Source of the DNA: CAZPNX01 sp964588285
GTDB taxonomy: Bacteria > Edwardsbacteria > AC1 > EtOH8
Reading direction: 5' to 3'
DNA length: 60,447 nucleotides
Assembly: GCA_964588285.1 (NCBI GenBank)
Contig: CAZPNX010000015.1
Coordinates: forward strand, 1-60,447
Of this stretch, positions 51,466 through 59,770 are shown in pieces. The notes beneath the pieces were generated by a model, which was not told where the DNA came from, made no database searches, and saw only the letters and a list, made by a program, of their open reading frames with translations. Position 1 is the first letter of the stretch. The number at the start of each line of letters is the position of its first letter. The translations under genes were made by a program, and so were the position numbers.

Positions 51466-51795
51466 CTATTTCATGCCCACGATCATGATGGCGATGACGA
51501 AGCCCAGGATGATGATGGTCTCTGGCAAAGCCTCCAGCACGATCATCAATCCGCCCACCTCCGGCTTTTCGGCAATGGCCCCGGCGGCCGAGGAACCTAT
51601 TTTGCTCTGGGCCCAGGCGGTGGCAAAGGCGGCAAACCCGATGGCCAAAGCGGCCCCCAGGGCCTTCCAGATGACCGGGGTCTTCTCGGATGGAGCAGCG
51701 GGCTCGGCGGCGGCTGCGTGGTCCTGGCACAGGGCGGTCGAGGCCAGGCACAGGGAAATGACGGCCAGCAGGGCAATGGCGACAAGGGTCCTCAT
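51466..51795 (-). CDS. atpK: V-type ATPase subunit K (membrane ring) with signal peptide
   Basis: 109 residues. After a cleavable-looking signal (VAIALLAVISLCLASTALC) and an Ala/Pro-rich linker come two membrane helices. The second carries the ion-binding Glu in EALPETIIILG. Only one hairpin is present, so the ring would be of the c-type (about 8 kDa) rather than the duplicated 16-kDa form. AGGAGG precedes the ATG, which overlaps the subunit I stop (ATGA). A longer frame reaching 52467 is only a shadow inside subunit I. Sodium versus proton use cannot be decided by eye. Confidence 0.92.
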   Translation of the reverse strand: MRTLVAIALLAVISLCLASTALCQDHAAAAEPAAPSEKTPVIWKALGAALAIGFAAFATAWAQSKIGSSAAGAIAEKPEVGGLMIVLEALPETIIILGFVIAIMIVGMK

Positions 51796-53690
51796 GGGGT
51801 TCCTCCTATTGTTTTGAATGGTTGATATTTCTTTCCCGGATAATCGTGGTACTTGAACTTGGTGAAGAACTCCACCACCTGGAGACGAAAGGGCTGCATG
51901 ATGGGGCTGATCAGCCCCAGGGTGAAGAACAGGGGGTGGATGACAAGGGCCGCCACCAGTATCCCGACGACCCCTCCTATGGTCCTTCCGATGAGGTTGG
52001 CGGCGTAGGCCAGGTAGGCGGCGGAGAGGCCTATGGCGAAAAGACGGGCGAAGGAAAGAATGTTGCCCACCGCCCCGAAGATCTCGATGGGACCTGCGAT
52101 CCCGGCCAGCCAGCCCAGCATGGCGGCCCCGACCAGGAACATGGCAACCGAGGGCAGCAGGAAGGTCGCGGGGATGGCGTGGAACATCCAGGAGGCGGCG
52201 AATCCGGCCACGCCGGTGATGCCCAGGACGAAAGCCAGGGGCTCCAGGATGTGGTGTCGGTCGCGGTGCCTGAGCCCGGTGGAGAGCATGATGGCGAAGC
52301 CCATCGCCACCTGCAAGGAGCCGGCAATTACAGACACCCAGAACAGGGTCATTATAGATTCGGGCGACAGGCGGTTCAGTTTCTCCGACACCGGGCGGAT
52401 CAAGTGCAGGTGCTCGCCCAGGTCGCCGAACAATTCCCCGAAAACGACCCCGAAGACCGCGGTCCACACCGCGCAGAAGGCGAAGATGGTCGTCAGGGAC
52501 CTGGCCACCGGGTTCTTGCCCAGCCTCCAGCGGGCCAGCAGGGCCAGGGCCAGCATGGCCAGGCCGTAGCCCAGGTCACCGACGATGAAGCCGAAATAGA
52601 TCGGGAAGAAGAAGGCGATGAACGGGGTGGGGTCCACCGTCCCGTACTGGGGGGGATTGAATATGCCCAGCATCATCTCGAAGGGCTTTATCAGGCCTGG
52701 GTTCTTGAGCTGCACCGGGGTCCGCTTGGACTCGTGGTGGTCGATCCCCACGACCTGAACCGTCACCCGTCCGTCGAATTTTCCGGCCACCAGCCGCTCC
52801 AGCTCCGGCAGGTCTGCCTGCGGCAGGTATCCGGGAATGATGAAGGTGAAACGTCCCTGGTCCGTGTCCTGCTTGACAGCCAGCCGGGCCAGGATATCAC
52901 GGGCCAGGCTCCGGTAGCCGGCCAGGGCCGGGCCCAGCCGGGCCGAAATCTCGGAAAGCTTCCGGGCGATCTGGGCCAACTCCCGGGGTATGTCCCGGCT
53001 TCTCTCCCTGAGCCTGTCCACCGCCTCGGCCATGGGCATTTGTTCCATGGAGGACGGCAGCCTCAGTTCGTTGATTCCCAGCCGCCCAAAATAACCCCGC
53101 ACTTTCTCGGCCTCGGAAGCGTGGAAGACGGCCAGGGCAGCCAGGCTCCGGCCCTCGGTCTCCTGAGAATGGAACTCCACCCTTCCCTGGGTCAGCTTGC
53201 GCAAATCCTTCTTTACTGTCTCCCACACGGACTGGGAGCCGGGTTTCAGGGTGAAGCCGAAGGTCTGGATGCGGGTGCTTTTCTGCAGCCGGGAAAGAAG
53301 CGGCGCCAGGGTCTCCATGGCCTGGCGGTAGCTCTGGATGAGAGACAGCTCGTCCTCCAGCTCCAGCCTTTGTTTGACCAAAGCGCGGATGGCCTCCTCC
53401 TCGGGCGCCAGGGAGTCCAATATGCTCTCCCAGTCCGGCTCTGCAGCCGGGAGCTGGGCATGGCCCCGGAAATCCAAAAGATGAAGCAGGCCTTCGATCT
53501 CCTGGACGATCCGCTCCAGCAGCTTTTTAACGGCCTGCTCCTGCGTGGTCAGTCCGGCCGGGGCGGTTCCCGAAGACGCCGTTTCCTCGGCCGACAGGTG
53601 TATCTTGCCGAAGCCGTGCAGAGCAGCGATGACCTGGCCGGCCAGGGACTTCGGCCCCACCAGCACCACCTTGGACATGGGGACGATCAT
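51792..53690 (-). CDS. atpI: V-type ATPase subunit I (membrane a-type)
   Basis: 632 residues, normal size. The N-terminal half is soluble and coiled-coil rich (about 1-330); the C-terminal half has about seven membrane segments carrying the ion half-channels. PPQYGTVDPTPFIAFFFPIY is a family signature just before the first membrane segment. Start overlaps subunit H by ATGA. Confidence 0.95.
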   Translation of the reverse strand: MIVPMSKVVLVGPKSLAGQVIAALHGFGKIHLSAEETASSGTAPAGLTTQEQAVKKLLERIVQEIEGLLHLLDFRGHAQLPAAEPDWESILDSLAPEEEAIRALVKQRLELEDELSLIQSYRQAMETLAPLLSRLQKSTRIQTFGFTLKPGSQSVWETVKKDLRKLTQGRVEFHSQETEGRSLAALAVFHASEAEKVRGYFGRLGINELRLPSSMEQMPMAEAVDRLRERSRDIPRELAQIARKLSEISARLGPALAGYRSLARDILARLAVKQDTDQGRFTFIIPGYLPQADLPELERLVAGKFDGRVTVQVVGIDHHESKRTPVQLKNPGLIKPFEMMLGIFNPPQYGTVDPTPFIAFFFPIYFGFIVGDLGYGLAMLALALLARWRLGKNPVARSLTTIFAFCAVWTAVFGVVFGELFGDLGEHLHLIRPVSEKLNRLSPESIMTLFWVSVIAGSLQVAMGFAIMLSTGLRHRDRHHILEPLAFVLGITGVAGFAASWMFHAIPATFLLPSVAMFLVGAAMLGWLAGIAGPIEIFGAVGNILSFARLFAIGLSAAYLAYAANLIGRTIGGVVGILVAALVIHPLFFTLGLISPIMQPFRLQVVEFFTKFKYHDYPGKKYQPFKTIGGTP

Positions 53691-54037
53691 GCCCCACCCC
53701 CGGGCAGAACCTTGTCGGCGATCTCGGCCAGGGCTTTCCCCTGGTTGGCGGCCGCCGCCTTCCCGATGTTTTCGGCCTCCTGCCTGGCTTTGGCCAGCGT
53801 CTCCTGCCTCACCCTTTCGGCCAGCTCGGCCAGCTTCTTCTGCTGGCTTTGGGCCAATGACTCGATCTCCTGTTTGGCCTGGGCCTCCATGGCCTCGGCC
53901 TTTTGCTTGGCCTGGGCCAGCATCGCCGCCGCCTCGGCCCTGGCCTTCTCCACCAATGCCTCCAGCTCCCGCTCCCTTTGGGCCAGGGACTGGATTATCT
54001 CCTGGGTCTGGCTGGGTCCGTGCTCTTGCTTGCTCAC
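53687..54037 (-). CDS. atpH: V-type ATPase subunit H/G (peripheral stalk coiled coil)
   Basis: 116 residues from a GTG start. Almost wholly a charged helix with Ala/Lys/Glu/Gln heptads (EKARAEAAAMLAQAKQKAEA), matching the archaeal/bacterial H (G) stator subunit that pairs with E. It is the first ATPase gene in transcription order and overlaps subunit I by four bases. A repeat-like gap precedes it. Confidence 0.88.
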   Translation of the reverse strand: MSKQEHGPSQTQEIIQSLAQRERELEALVEKARAEAAAMLAQAKQKAEAMEAQAKQEIESLAQSQQKKLAELAERVRQETLAKARQEAENIGKAAAANQGKALAEIADKVLPGGGA

Positions 54038-54298
54038 TTTGATTCTTATTACCTAGCGTTTCAACTTCAAAACCGCTGCCATTCTCAGCCCGGCAACGTG
54101 CCGGTCAGAGCCTACCCTGAAAAATGCAGGCAACTATTAGTCCGTGAATGGTTGAAGCCTCGTACTGAGGATGGCGCCTTGTTTTCCGCCGAAGCGGGTG
54201 ACACCTACTATGCCCTTTGGAGGCGAAGCGGGACGCAAACCTCAGGACACCGCTTCGGTCGGCAGGGCCGGGTGACCTCTAAGGGTGATATTTCGTCT
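54038..54298. other. Intergenic region with inverted repeats upstream of the V-ATPase genes
   Basis: 261 bases between the Roadblock gene and subunit H. CCGAAGCGG (54189-54197) is complemented by CCGCTTCGG (54250-54258), and GCAAACCTCAGG (54235-54246) is shared with the gap at 38114-38125. Other hairpins (GCCCGGCAACGTGCCGG; GCCTCGTACTGAGG) are visible. It could hold a dispersed composite repeat, a structured leader or the ATPase promoter; no convincing promoter boxes or coding frame were found. Confidence 0.5.
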
Positions 54299-54682
54299 TC
54301 ACAACAGGGCCTTGGCGAACTCCTCGGCCGCCCATCGCATCTGGAGCCTGGCCATGCCCAGATTGGAGGCGCCCGGGGCCAGTCCCACCGCCAAAAAGAA
54401 CTCTCCGCCCACCATCCTCAGGATGTAGGTGGCCCGGGCGGTGCTGAACAGCAGCTCCCCGATCTCGCCCACCTCCAGGTTGCGGGCCGCCCGGTTGGCG
54501 GTGGTCAGCATGGTGGCGAATTCGGCATCGGCCAGGGTGGGGTCGATCCCAGCTTCGCCCGAAAAAGAGGCGATGCCGATGCCGTCGATCCCGGTCAGGC
54601 TGGCCGAGAGGGCTCCGGGAACGTTCTCCACCAACTCCTGGAGCCTCTTTTCGTAGGACGCGCCCGGCGCGTTGCTTGGCAT
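54299..54682 (-). CDS. Roadblock/LC7-domain protein
   Basis: 127 residues. The pattern LVENVPGALSASLTGIDGIGI, a helix (ATMLTTANRAARNLEVG), then strands (LLFSTARATYILRMVGGEFFLAVGL) and a closing helix fit the Roadblock/LC7 fold well. Such proteins dimerise and often regulate small GTPases of the MglA type in bacteria. No MglA-like GTPase gene is in the window. It lies between the J-domain/TPR gene and the V-ATPase operon on the same strand. Confidence 0.78.
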   Translation of the reverse strand: MPSNAPGASYEKRLQELVENVPGALSASLTGIDGIGIASFSGEAGIDPTLADAEFATMLTTANRAARNLEVGEIGELLFSTARATYILRMVGGEFFLAVGLAPGASNLGMARLQMRWAAEEFAKALL

Positions 54683-54715
54683 AATACTCTATATAAATAT
54701 AGTTGCAATCCCCGG

Positions 54716-55369
54716 CTACTTCTTCCCGAACATCCGGCCTAAAAATCCCCGGTCCTTTTCCAGCTGCTGCAGACGGGCGTGGGCCTGGAGGTTCTTGGGG
54801 TCCCACTTCAGGGCCTCCTTATACTGGGCCCGGGCCTTGTCGTTCATCCCGGCCGTCTGATAGATGATCCCCAGGCTCAGGTAGTGCTCGGGATTGTACA
54901 TCTCCATCTGGATGGCCCGCTCGCAGGCCGCCCTGGCCTCCTCCAGCGGACCGTTGGCCTTGATGATGGCCATCCCCAGCCGGTTGAAATAGATGGCCTT
55001 TTTGGGGTTCATCTTGGCGGCGGCCGAGAAATACTCCACCGCTCTTTTGAACTGGCCGTTTTTGTAGGCCTCGATGCCGTGGCGGTAGGCCATCTCGGCC
55101 TGGGTGTCTTGGACGGTGTGACTCTGGGCGCCCGAGGAACGCTCGGCCAAAAGTTTGTTGTACTGGGCCCGGCGGTTCTTGTCTATCAAGGTATGGTAGG
55201 CCTCGTTGATCTCCTGGAAGGTGTTGCTGGCCAGGCCGTCGCGGGAATCGGCCGGCGCCCGGTCGGGATGGTGTTTCATGGCCAGGCGGCGGTAGGCCTG
55301 CTTGATCTCCATGTCACCGGCCTGGCGGTCGATGCCTAAGATATGGTAGTAGTCCTTGAATTCGCTCAT
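54716..55369 (-). CDS. J-domain protein with TPR repeats
   Basis: 217 residues. A J domain occupies about 5-72 with the HPD motif at 34-36 (KHHPDRAPAD), so it should stimulate an Hsp70 (DnaK). Residues about 95-200 form three TPR-like units and the end is basic (FLGRMFGKK). No Gly/Phe or zinc region, so it is not DnaJ itself. It would direct DnaK to a particular client set, perhaps neighbouring complexes (inference). It begins nine bases after the upstream TPR gene. Confidence 0.88.
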   Translation of the reverse strand: MSEFKDYYHILGIDRQAGDMEIKQAYRRLAMKHHPDRAPADSRDGLASNTFQEINEAYHTLIDKNRRAQYNKLLAERSSGAQSHTVQDTQAEMAYRHGIEAYKNGQFKRAVEYFSAAAKMNPKKAIYFNRLGMAIIKANGPLEEARAACERAIQMEMYNPEHYLSLGIIYQTAGMNDKARAQYKEALKWDPKNLQAHARLQQLEKDRGFLGRMFGKK

Positions 55370-55378
55370 GGCAGAGGG

Positions 55379-56320
55379 TTATCCCTTGCGGCCGCCGGAG
55401 GCCAACCGCTTGACGGCGACCAGGGCTATTTGATTTCCGGGATCGAGTTTTAGCACCCGCCGGTAGGCGGCCAAAGCAGCCTTCCTTTCCCCTCCTTGCT
55501 CTTGGGCAAAGGCCAGGTTCAGCCAGGCCCGGGTAAAGTTGGGAGCCAGGCTCACCGCTTTGAGAAAATGAGCCACTGCCTGACTTTTGTCCCCCCGCTG
55601 GCTGTGACAGACGCCCATCAGATTATGGATGTCGGCGTATTTGGGTTTGAGGCGCAAGGCCCGGCTCAACAGGCTCAAGGCCTCGTCCTCCCGTCCGGCC
55701 CTCAGTGCATCCCGCCCCATGGCGCATAGGGCCTGGCTGCGGTCAGGGGAGATGCTGAAGGCTTCGGAGAAAAGCTTGACAGCCTGCCGCAGCCGGCCCT
55801 GCTCGGCGGCCAAGGCCGCCCGGTCGAATGTCTCCTGACGATAATAGCAGGTTTTGTCGGGCAGCTTTTTGAAGAGGCTGACGGCGCCGTCCAGGTCTCC
55901 GGCCTCGGCTTTAAGGTGGGCGATATTCAGATGGGCCTCGATATAGCCCGGATTAATCTCCACCGCCTTTTTTAAGTGCCTCAGGGCAGGACCCGTCTGC
56001 TTCCGGTCGGCATAGAGCTTGCCCAAAGCCAGGTGGATGTCGGCGTATTCGGGCGCCAGCTTCAGGGCCTGGCGGTACATTTCCACCGCTCCCTGATAGT
56101 TGCCGTTATGTCGGCAAAGCTGGGCCTGGGCCATCCTGGCCTCGATCAGATAGAACAAGACGATGTCCCCGCAGCGGCGGCCGGCCGCGGCATCGTGCTG
56201 CCGGATCATCTCCAGCGACTCGATGGCCTGTTGAAAATTCTTCTCCCGGAAGGCCTCCAGCGCCAGTTTCAGAAACTGGCTGAGGCAGTAGCTGTCGATG
56301 ATGCCCTTAAGGTAGGGCAC
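55379..56320 (-). CDS. TPR-repeat protein
   Basis: 313 residues from a GTG start with AAGGAG upstream. About eight TPR units run through the whole protein (for example AVEMYRQALKLAPEYADIHL and LLSRALRLKPKYADIHNLMG). No signal peptide or other domain. It is co-directional with, and nine bases from, the J-domain/TPR gene, so the two likely act together. Partner unknown. Confidence 0.82.
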   Translation of the reverse strand: MPYLKGIIDSYCLSQFLKLALEAFREKNFQQAIESLEMIRQHDAAAGRRCGDIVLFYLIEARMAQAQLCRHNGNYQGAVEMYRQALKLAPEYADIHLALGKLYADRKQTGPALRHLKKAVEINPGYIEAHLNIAHLKAEAGDLDGAVSLFKKLPDKTCYYRQETFDRAALAAEQGRLRQAVKLFSEAFSISPDRSQALCAMGRDALRAGREDEALSLLSRALRLKPKYADIHNLMGVCHSQRGDKSQAVAHFLKAVSLAPNFTRAWLNLAFAQEQGGERKAALAAYRRVLKLDPGNQIALVAVKRLASGGRKG

Positions 56321-56438
56321 GGCGCTCCTTTCAAACCCGGGGTTTAAGTTTCTTTCGAAATCCCGCCGGCGGAAACGAAGGCCTAAAAAAGTGGATGCCG
56401 GTCTCGGGGTTCTTGAATTCTAATCTTCTTCGAAAATC

Positions 56439-56523
56439 TGGTGCCGGGAGTGGGAGTCGAACCCACACGGCGTGAGCCATACGCCCCTCAAACGTACGTG
56501 TCTGCCAGTTCCACCATCCCGGC
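56439..56523 (-). tRNA. tRNA-Leu (anticodon GAG)
   Basis: The minus strand folds as a class II tRNA: acceptor GCCGGGA/TCCCGGC, D arm with GTGGAACTGGCAGAC, anticodon loop TTGAGGG giving GAG (codons CUC/CUU), a long variable arm (GGCGTATGGCTCACGCC region) and T arm GTGGGTTCGACTCCCAC. CCA is encoded at the 3' end (56439-56441). No intron is present. Confidence 0.96.
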
Positions 56524-56570
56524 CCGCACTTTGGAACCTTTTTCCCTTTAAGACTTTAGCATCAGTAATT

Positions 56571-58103
56571 TTATTCCAAAATCGCCCCGCTGTCAATGGA
56601 AAAATCCCCCAAGTCGATCTGCCGGCCGTCCTGCTTGTGGCGCAACAGGAATTTCTCCATGGGAAAGGTTTCATCTTCCTCCAGATGGATGCGGCAGCCG
56701 AGGTCGCGACCCAGCTGGGCGAACTGCTGGGGTATGTTCTCCTCGATGTAATCGGCCAGTTCCGGGTTGGTCACCAGCTCCACCTGGGCCCCTTTCAGGC
56801 TGCCCCTGGCCGCGTTCAGTCCGCGCATGATGCGGGCCGCCAGGGCCGCCGGATGGAAGATGCGTCCGGTGCCCTGACAGACCGGACAGGACTCCGAGGA
56901 GGTGTGCCACAGGCTGGGCTTGGTGCGCTTGCGGCTGATCTCCACCAAACCCAGGTCCGAGAAGCCGCTGACCTCGGGCCGGGAGCGGTCATCGGCAAAT
57001 GATCTTTTCAGCTCCTCCAGCACCCGGGCCCGCTTCTGTCCTGACTCCAGGTCGATGAAGTCCACCACGATGATGCCGCCGATGTTGCGCAGCCTAAGCT
57101 GCCGGGCCACCTCGGCCGCCGCCTCTAGGTTGACCTTGAAGACCGTTTCCTCGGCCGCCCGCCGGCCCACAAATTTCCCGCTGTTGACATCGATGACGGT
57201 CAGGGCCTCGGTCTGCTCGATGACCAGCCGGCCCCCGCTTTTGAGCCATATCTGTCTCTGCATGGCCTGGGTGATCTGCTTTTCCAGGCCGTACTCCTGG
57301 AAAGCCGGACGGGCGCCTTGGTGTTGGCGCAGCTTCTTCTTCCAACTGGGATCGATCTTGCCCAAATGGCCCTGAATCTCCCGGAACATGGCCGGGGAAT
57401 CTACTGTGATCCGCTCGATGCCGTAGGCGGCCACATCCCGCAACACCCCCCACACCTGGGGCGGCTCGGCATAGAGCAGTGCCGGGGCCTTGGCTCGGCG
57501 GCTTTTCTTCTCCAGCTCCTGCCAACGGGCCGCCAGCTCCTTCACCTCCTTCTGCAGGTTTTTGGTATCCTGGTGGCCGGCCGCGGTCCTGGCCACCGCC
57601 CCAAAACCCTTGGGCAGGATCTTCCTCAGTTCGGCCTTCAGCCTCTGCCGCTCCTCGGCCTGGCCGATGCGCTGCGAGATGCCGATCTGGTCCTCGCCGG
57701 GCAGCAGCACGCAGAACCTCCCGGCCAAAGAGATCCACGAGGTCACCCGCGGGCCTTTGCCGGCAATGGGCTCCTTGGTGACCTGGACCAAAACCTCCTG
57801 CCCCTGCTTGAGTCCCCGGCCCCTTTCCTTCTTCCGGCCTTCCTCCTGTCCCTGGTCTTCCAGGGACAGCTCCAGGGGCCGGTTCTGGGCATCATCGAAG
57901 GGCAGGAAACCGTCGCGGCCCAGCCCGATGTCCACAAAGGCCGCCTCCAGCCCGGGCAGCACCTTCTTGACCACCCCCTTGTAGATGTTGCCCACGGTGG
58001 AGGTCTGGGCCGAACGCTCCACCCAAAGCTCGGTCAATCGTCCCCCCTCCACCAGGGCGATCCTGGTTTCAAGAGGATTGGCGTCTATGAAAAGCTCCTT
58101 CAA
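56571..58103 (-). CDS. rng: Ribonuclease G/E family protein
   Basis: 510 residues from a TTG start with AAGGAG seven bases upstream; the frame opens MKELFIDANPLETRIALVEGG as in RNase G. An S1-like domain near 35-125 contains an unusual Lys/Arg/Glu/Gln-rich insert (LSLEDQGQEEGRKKERGRGL). Catalytic Asp residues are in TVIDVNSGKF and IVVDFIDLESG, and the zinc-link Cys pair is in SCPVCQGTG. It has no long RNase E-type tail, so RNase G is the better name. It processes rRNA and starts mRNA decay. It follows coaX and birA. Confidence 0.93.
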   Translation of the reverse strand: MKELFIDANPLETRIALVEGGRLTELWVERSAQTSTVGNIYKGVVKKVLPGLEAAFVDIGLGRDGFLPFDDAQNRPLELSLEDQGQEEGRKKERGRGLKQGQEVLVQVTKEPIAGKGPRVTSWISLAGRFCVLLPGEDQIGISQRIGQAEERQRLKAELRKILPKGFGAVARTAAGHQDTKNLQKEVKELAARWQELEKKSRRAKAPALLYAEPPQVWGVLRDVAAYGIERITVDSPAMFREIQGHLGKIDPSWKKKLRQHQGARPAFQEYGLEKQITQAMQRQIWLKSGGRLVIEQTEALTVIDVNSGKFVGRRAAEETVFKVNLEAAAEVARQLRLRNIGGIIVVDFIDLESGQKRARVLEELKRSFADDRSRPEVSGFSDLGLVEISRKRTKPSLWHTSSESCPVCQGTGRIFHPAALAARIMRGLNAARGSLKGAQVELVTNPELADYIEENIPQQFAQLGRDLGCRIHLEEDETFPMEKFLLRHKQDGRQIDLGDFSIDSGAILE

Positions 58104-58113
58104 GCCGACTCCT

Positions 58114-58860
58114 TCATCCCATTTGGTCGCTGGCCAGCCCGATGCCCTTCAGGGTGAGGTCGGGATCGTGGCGGAAGCCTTTGAGCTCGGCCGCAAAAAG
58201 CGCGGCCGCCCCTCCGGTCAGGATCAGCTTTGGCCGCCCGTCGGCCTGGCGCCCTATCCGCGCCGCCAGCTCGCTGACCATGGCCGCCGTCCCCCAATAG
58301 ATCCCGGAACGGATGCATTCCTCGGTGTCGCGCCCGGCGGCCCTGGCCGGACGTTTGACCTCTATCTCCGGCAGCAGGGCGGTATGGCGGTGCAGGGCCT
58401 GGGCCATGATCCCCGGCCCCGGGGCGATGGCCCCGCCCAAAAATCTGCCGCTGCGATCCACCGCATCCCAGGTGATGGCGGTGCCGATGTCCACCACCAC
58501 CGCCGGCCCTCTGTATAGCCTCCAGGCGGCATAGGCGTTAACCAGCCGGTCCACCCCCAGTTTTTTGGGCGCCCGATAGGTATGCTTCATAAAGGACATG
58601 GCCTGGACCGTGATTGCCCGGGGCGAAACATTGAGCAGACGGCGGACCGCCTGGGAGGCCTCTTCGGCAAAGTGGGGCACCACCGAGATCAGGGCCGCCC
58701 GCCGCACCGAACGCGAGCCCAAAACCCTCTCCAAAAACGAATGGGCCAGCTCGGACGTCAGCCTCCCCCCGTGCTCCAGCCTGGCCCGCTGCACAATCCG
58801 ACCGCCGCCGAAAAGCCCTGCCGCCATGGTGCTGTTTCCTATGTCCAAGCAGAGCTTCAC
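58114..58860 (-). CDS. coaX: Type III pantothenate kinase
   Basis: 248 residues from a GTG at 58860 that overlaps the birA stop (GTGA); a longer open frame to 59292 runs inside birA and is rejected. It phosphorylates pantothenate in the first step of coenzyme A synthesis. Seen: the phosphate-binding LDIGNSTMAAGLF at the N-terminus, KLGVDRLVNAYAAW, VVVDIGTAITWDAV and GGAIAPGPGIM. Normal length. Confidence 0.95.
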   Translation of the reverse strand: MKLCLDIGNSTMAAGLFGGGRIVQRARLEHGGRLTSELAHSFLERVLGSRSVRRAALISVVPHFAEEASQAVRRLLNVSPRAITVQAMSFMKHTYRAPKKLGVDRLVNAYAAWRLYRGPAVVVDIGTAITWDAVDRSGRFLGGAIAPGPGIMAQALHRHTALLPEIEVKRPARAAGRDTEECIRSGIYWGTAAMVSELAARIGRQADGRPKLILTGGAAALFAAELKGFRHDPDLTLKGIGLASDQMG

Positions 58861-59636
58861 GGTTCGATCTCGGTCACTGTGCCCGATTGCACCCTGACGG
58901 TCTGGCCCTCGGGATCGATGATCAGCAGGGAGCCCTGGGAATCCAAGCCAGTGGCCACCCCGCGCACCGGCCTTCCGGACCCGGCCTCCACCGACACCCA
59001 GCGCTTGGTGAGATAGAACCTTTTTTCGATCTGCTCCCGGAAGGCGTCGAAGCCTTGTTCCACAAACCGGAGGTAATGGGATTCCATGTTCTCCAGCACC
59101 TTGACCGTCAGGTCCTCCCGGTAGACGCCGGAGCCGGTCTCCAGGTAGATGGAGCTGGCGGTGTCGCACAGCTCCAACGGTATCAGCTCGTTGTTGGCGT
59201 TGATGCCCACTCCGGCCACCACAAAGTCGCCGGCGTTGTCGGTCAGGAGCCCGCCTATCTTGCGCCCGTTGCAGAAAAGATCGTTGGGCCACTTAAGCTG
59301 GACCTTGGCCGGAGACACCTGCTCCACAGCCAGGGCCGCGGCCTGGCCCAAAGCCAATGTCAGTCCCGACAGCCTGATGGCCGGCAGGCTGGGGCGCAGC
59401 AGAACCGAAAGGTACAGGCCCAGGCCCGGCGGTGAATACCAGGCATTGCCGTCGCGCCCCCGGCCCGCAGTCTGGGTCTCGGCCACGATGGCCGTCCCTT
59501 CCGGGGCGCCGCCTTTGGCCAGCTCGGCCAGTTTGTCGCTGGTGGAGCCCAGCTTCTCGAAATAGAAGAGGGACTGGCCGAAGGATTCGGTGCGTAGGTT
59601 TTCCTTGATGCGGTCTATGTCCAGTCGGGAGATCAT
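58857..59636 (-). CDS. birA: Biotin-protein ligase (monofunctional BirA)
   Basis: 259 residues. It adenylates biotin and attaches it to carrier proteins such as acetyl-CoA carboxylase. The biotin-binding GRGRDGNAWYSPPG and VQLKWPNDLF are intact. No N-terminal winged helix is present, so it cannot repress transcription as E. coli BirA does. It shares coenzyme metabolism with the coupled coaX gene. ATG at 59636, candidate promoter at 59668-59696. Confidence 0.94.
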   Translation of the reverse strand: MISRLDIDRIKENLRTESFGQSLFYFEKLGSTSDKLAELAKGGAPEGTAIVAETQTAGRGRDGNAWYSPPGLGLYLSVLLRPSLPAIRLSGLTLALGQAAALAVEQVSPAKVQLKWPNDLFCNGRKIGGLLTDNAGDFVVAGVGINANNELIPLELCDTASSIYLETGSGVYREDLTVKVLENMESHYLRFVEQGFDAFREQIEKRFYLTKRWVSVEAGSGRPVRGVATGLDSQGSLLIIDPEGQTVRVQSGTVTEIEP

Positions 59637-59667
59637 AAAATAATAAAAGGCAATGCCATTTGATGTT

Positions 59668-59696
59668 ATTTTACCTCATCTTGAGGCCCAGCGCAA
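59668..59696 (-). promoter_or_regulatory. Putative promoter of the birA-coaX-rng unit
   Basis: Minus strand TTGCGC (59691-59696) and TAAAAT (59668-59673) are 17 bases apart. The -10 is good, the -35 matches only in its first three bases. The predicted leader is about 25 bases. Confidence 0.42.
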
Positions 59697-59722
59697 GGGA
59701 AATGTTTGGCCGCCAGGGGCAT

Positions 59723-59749
59723 GAAGAAAGCGGCCGCCAGGCGGCCGCT
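59723..59749 (-). terminator. Rho-independent terminator of the small membrane protein gene
   Basis: A perfect GC-rich palindrome (AGCGGCCGCC-A-GGCGGCCGCT, 59729-59749) is followed on the minus strand by TTTCTTC. It lies about 20 bases after the membrane protein stop and before birA. Confidence 0.78.
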
Positions 59750-59770
59750 CCCCGTTGATCTCCGTCCTGT

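Noticed and set aside
51796..52467. Long N-terminal extension of the K-subunit frame
   Set aside because: It lies wholly inside subunit I in another frame and reads as Arg/Pro/His-rich nonsense; the ATG at 51795 has AGGAGG and a signal peptide.
51822..54056. 744-codon plus-strand frame opposite V-ATPase subunits I and H
   Set aside because: A long antisense frame caused by high GC at codon ends; composition is His/Gln/Gly-rich and matches no protein, while the minus strand carries clear ATPase subunits.
45464..55369. MglA/Rag-type GTPase partner for the Roadblock proteins
   Set aside because: No protein in this stretch shows a small-GTPase P-loop with NKxD and DxxG; the Roadblock-GTPase pairing cannot be shown here.
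58861..59292. N-terminal extension of the pantothenate kinase frame
   Set aside because: It lies inside birA; the phosphate-binding N-terminal motif begins right after the GTG at 58860.
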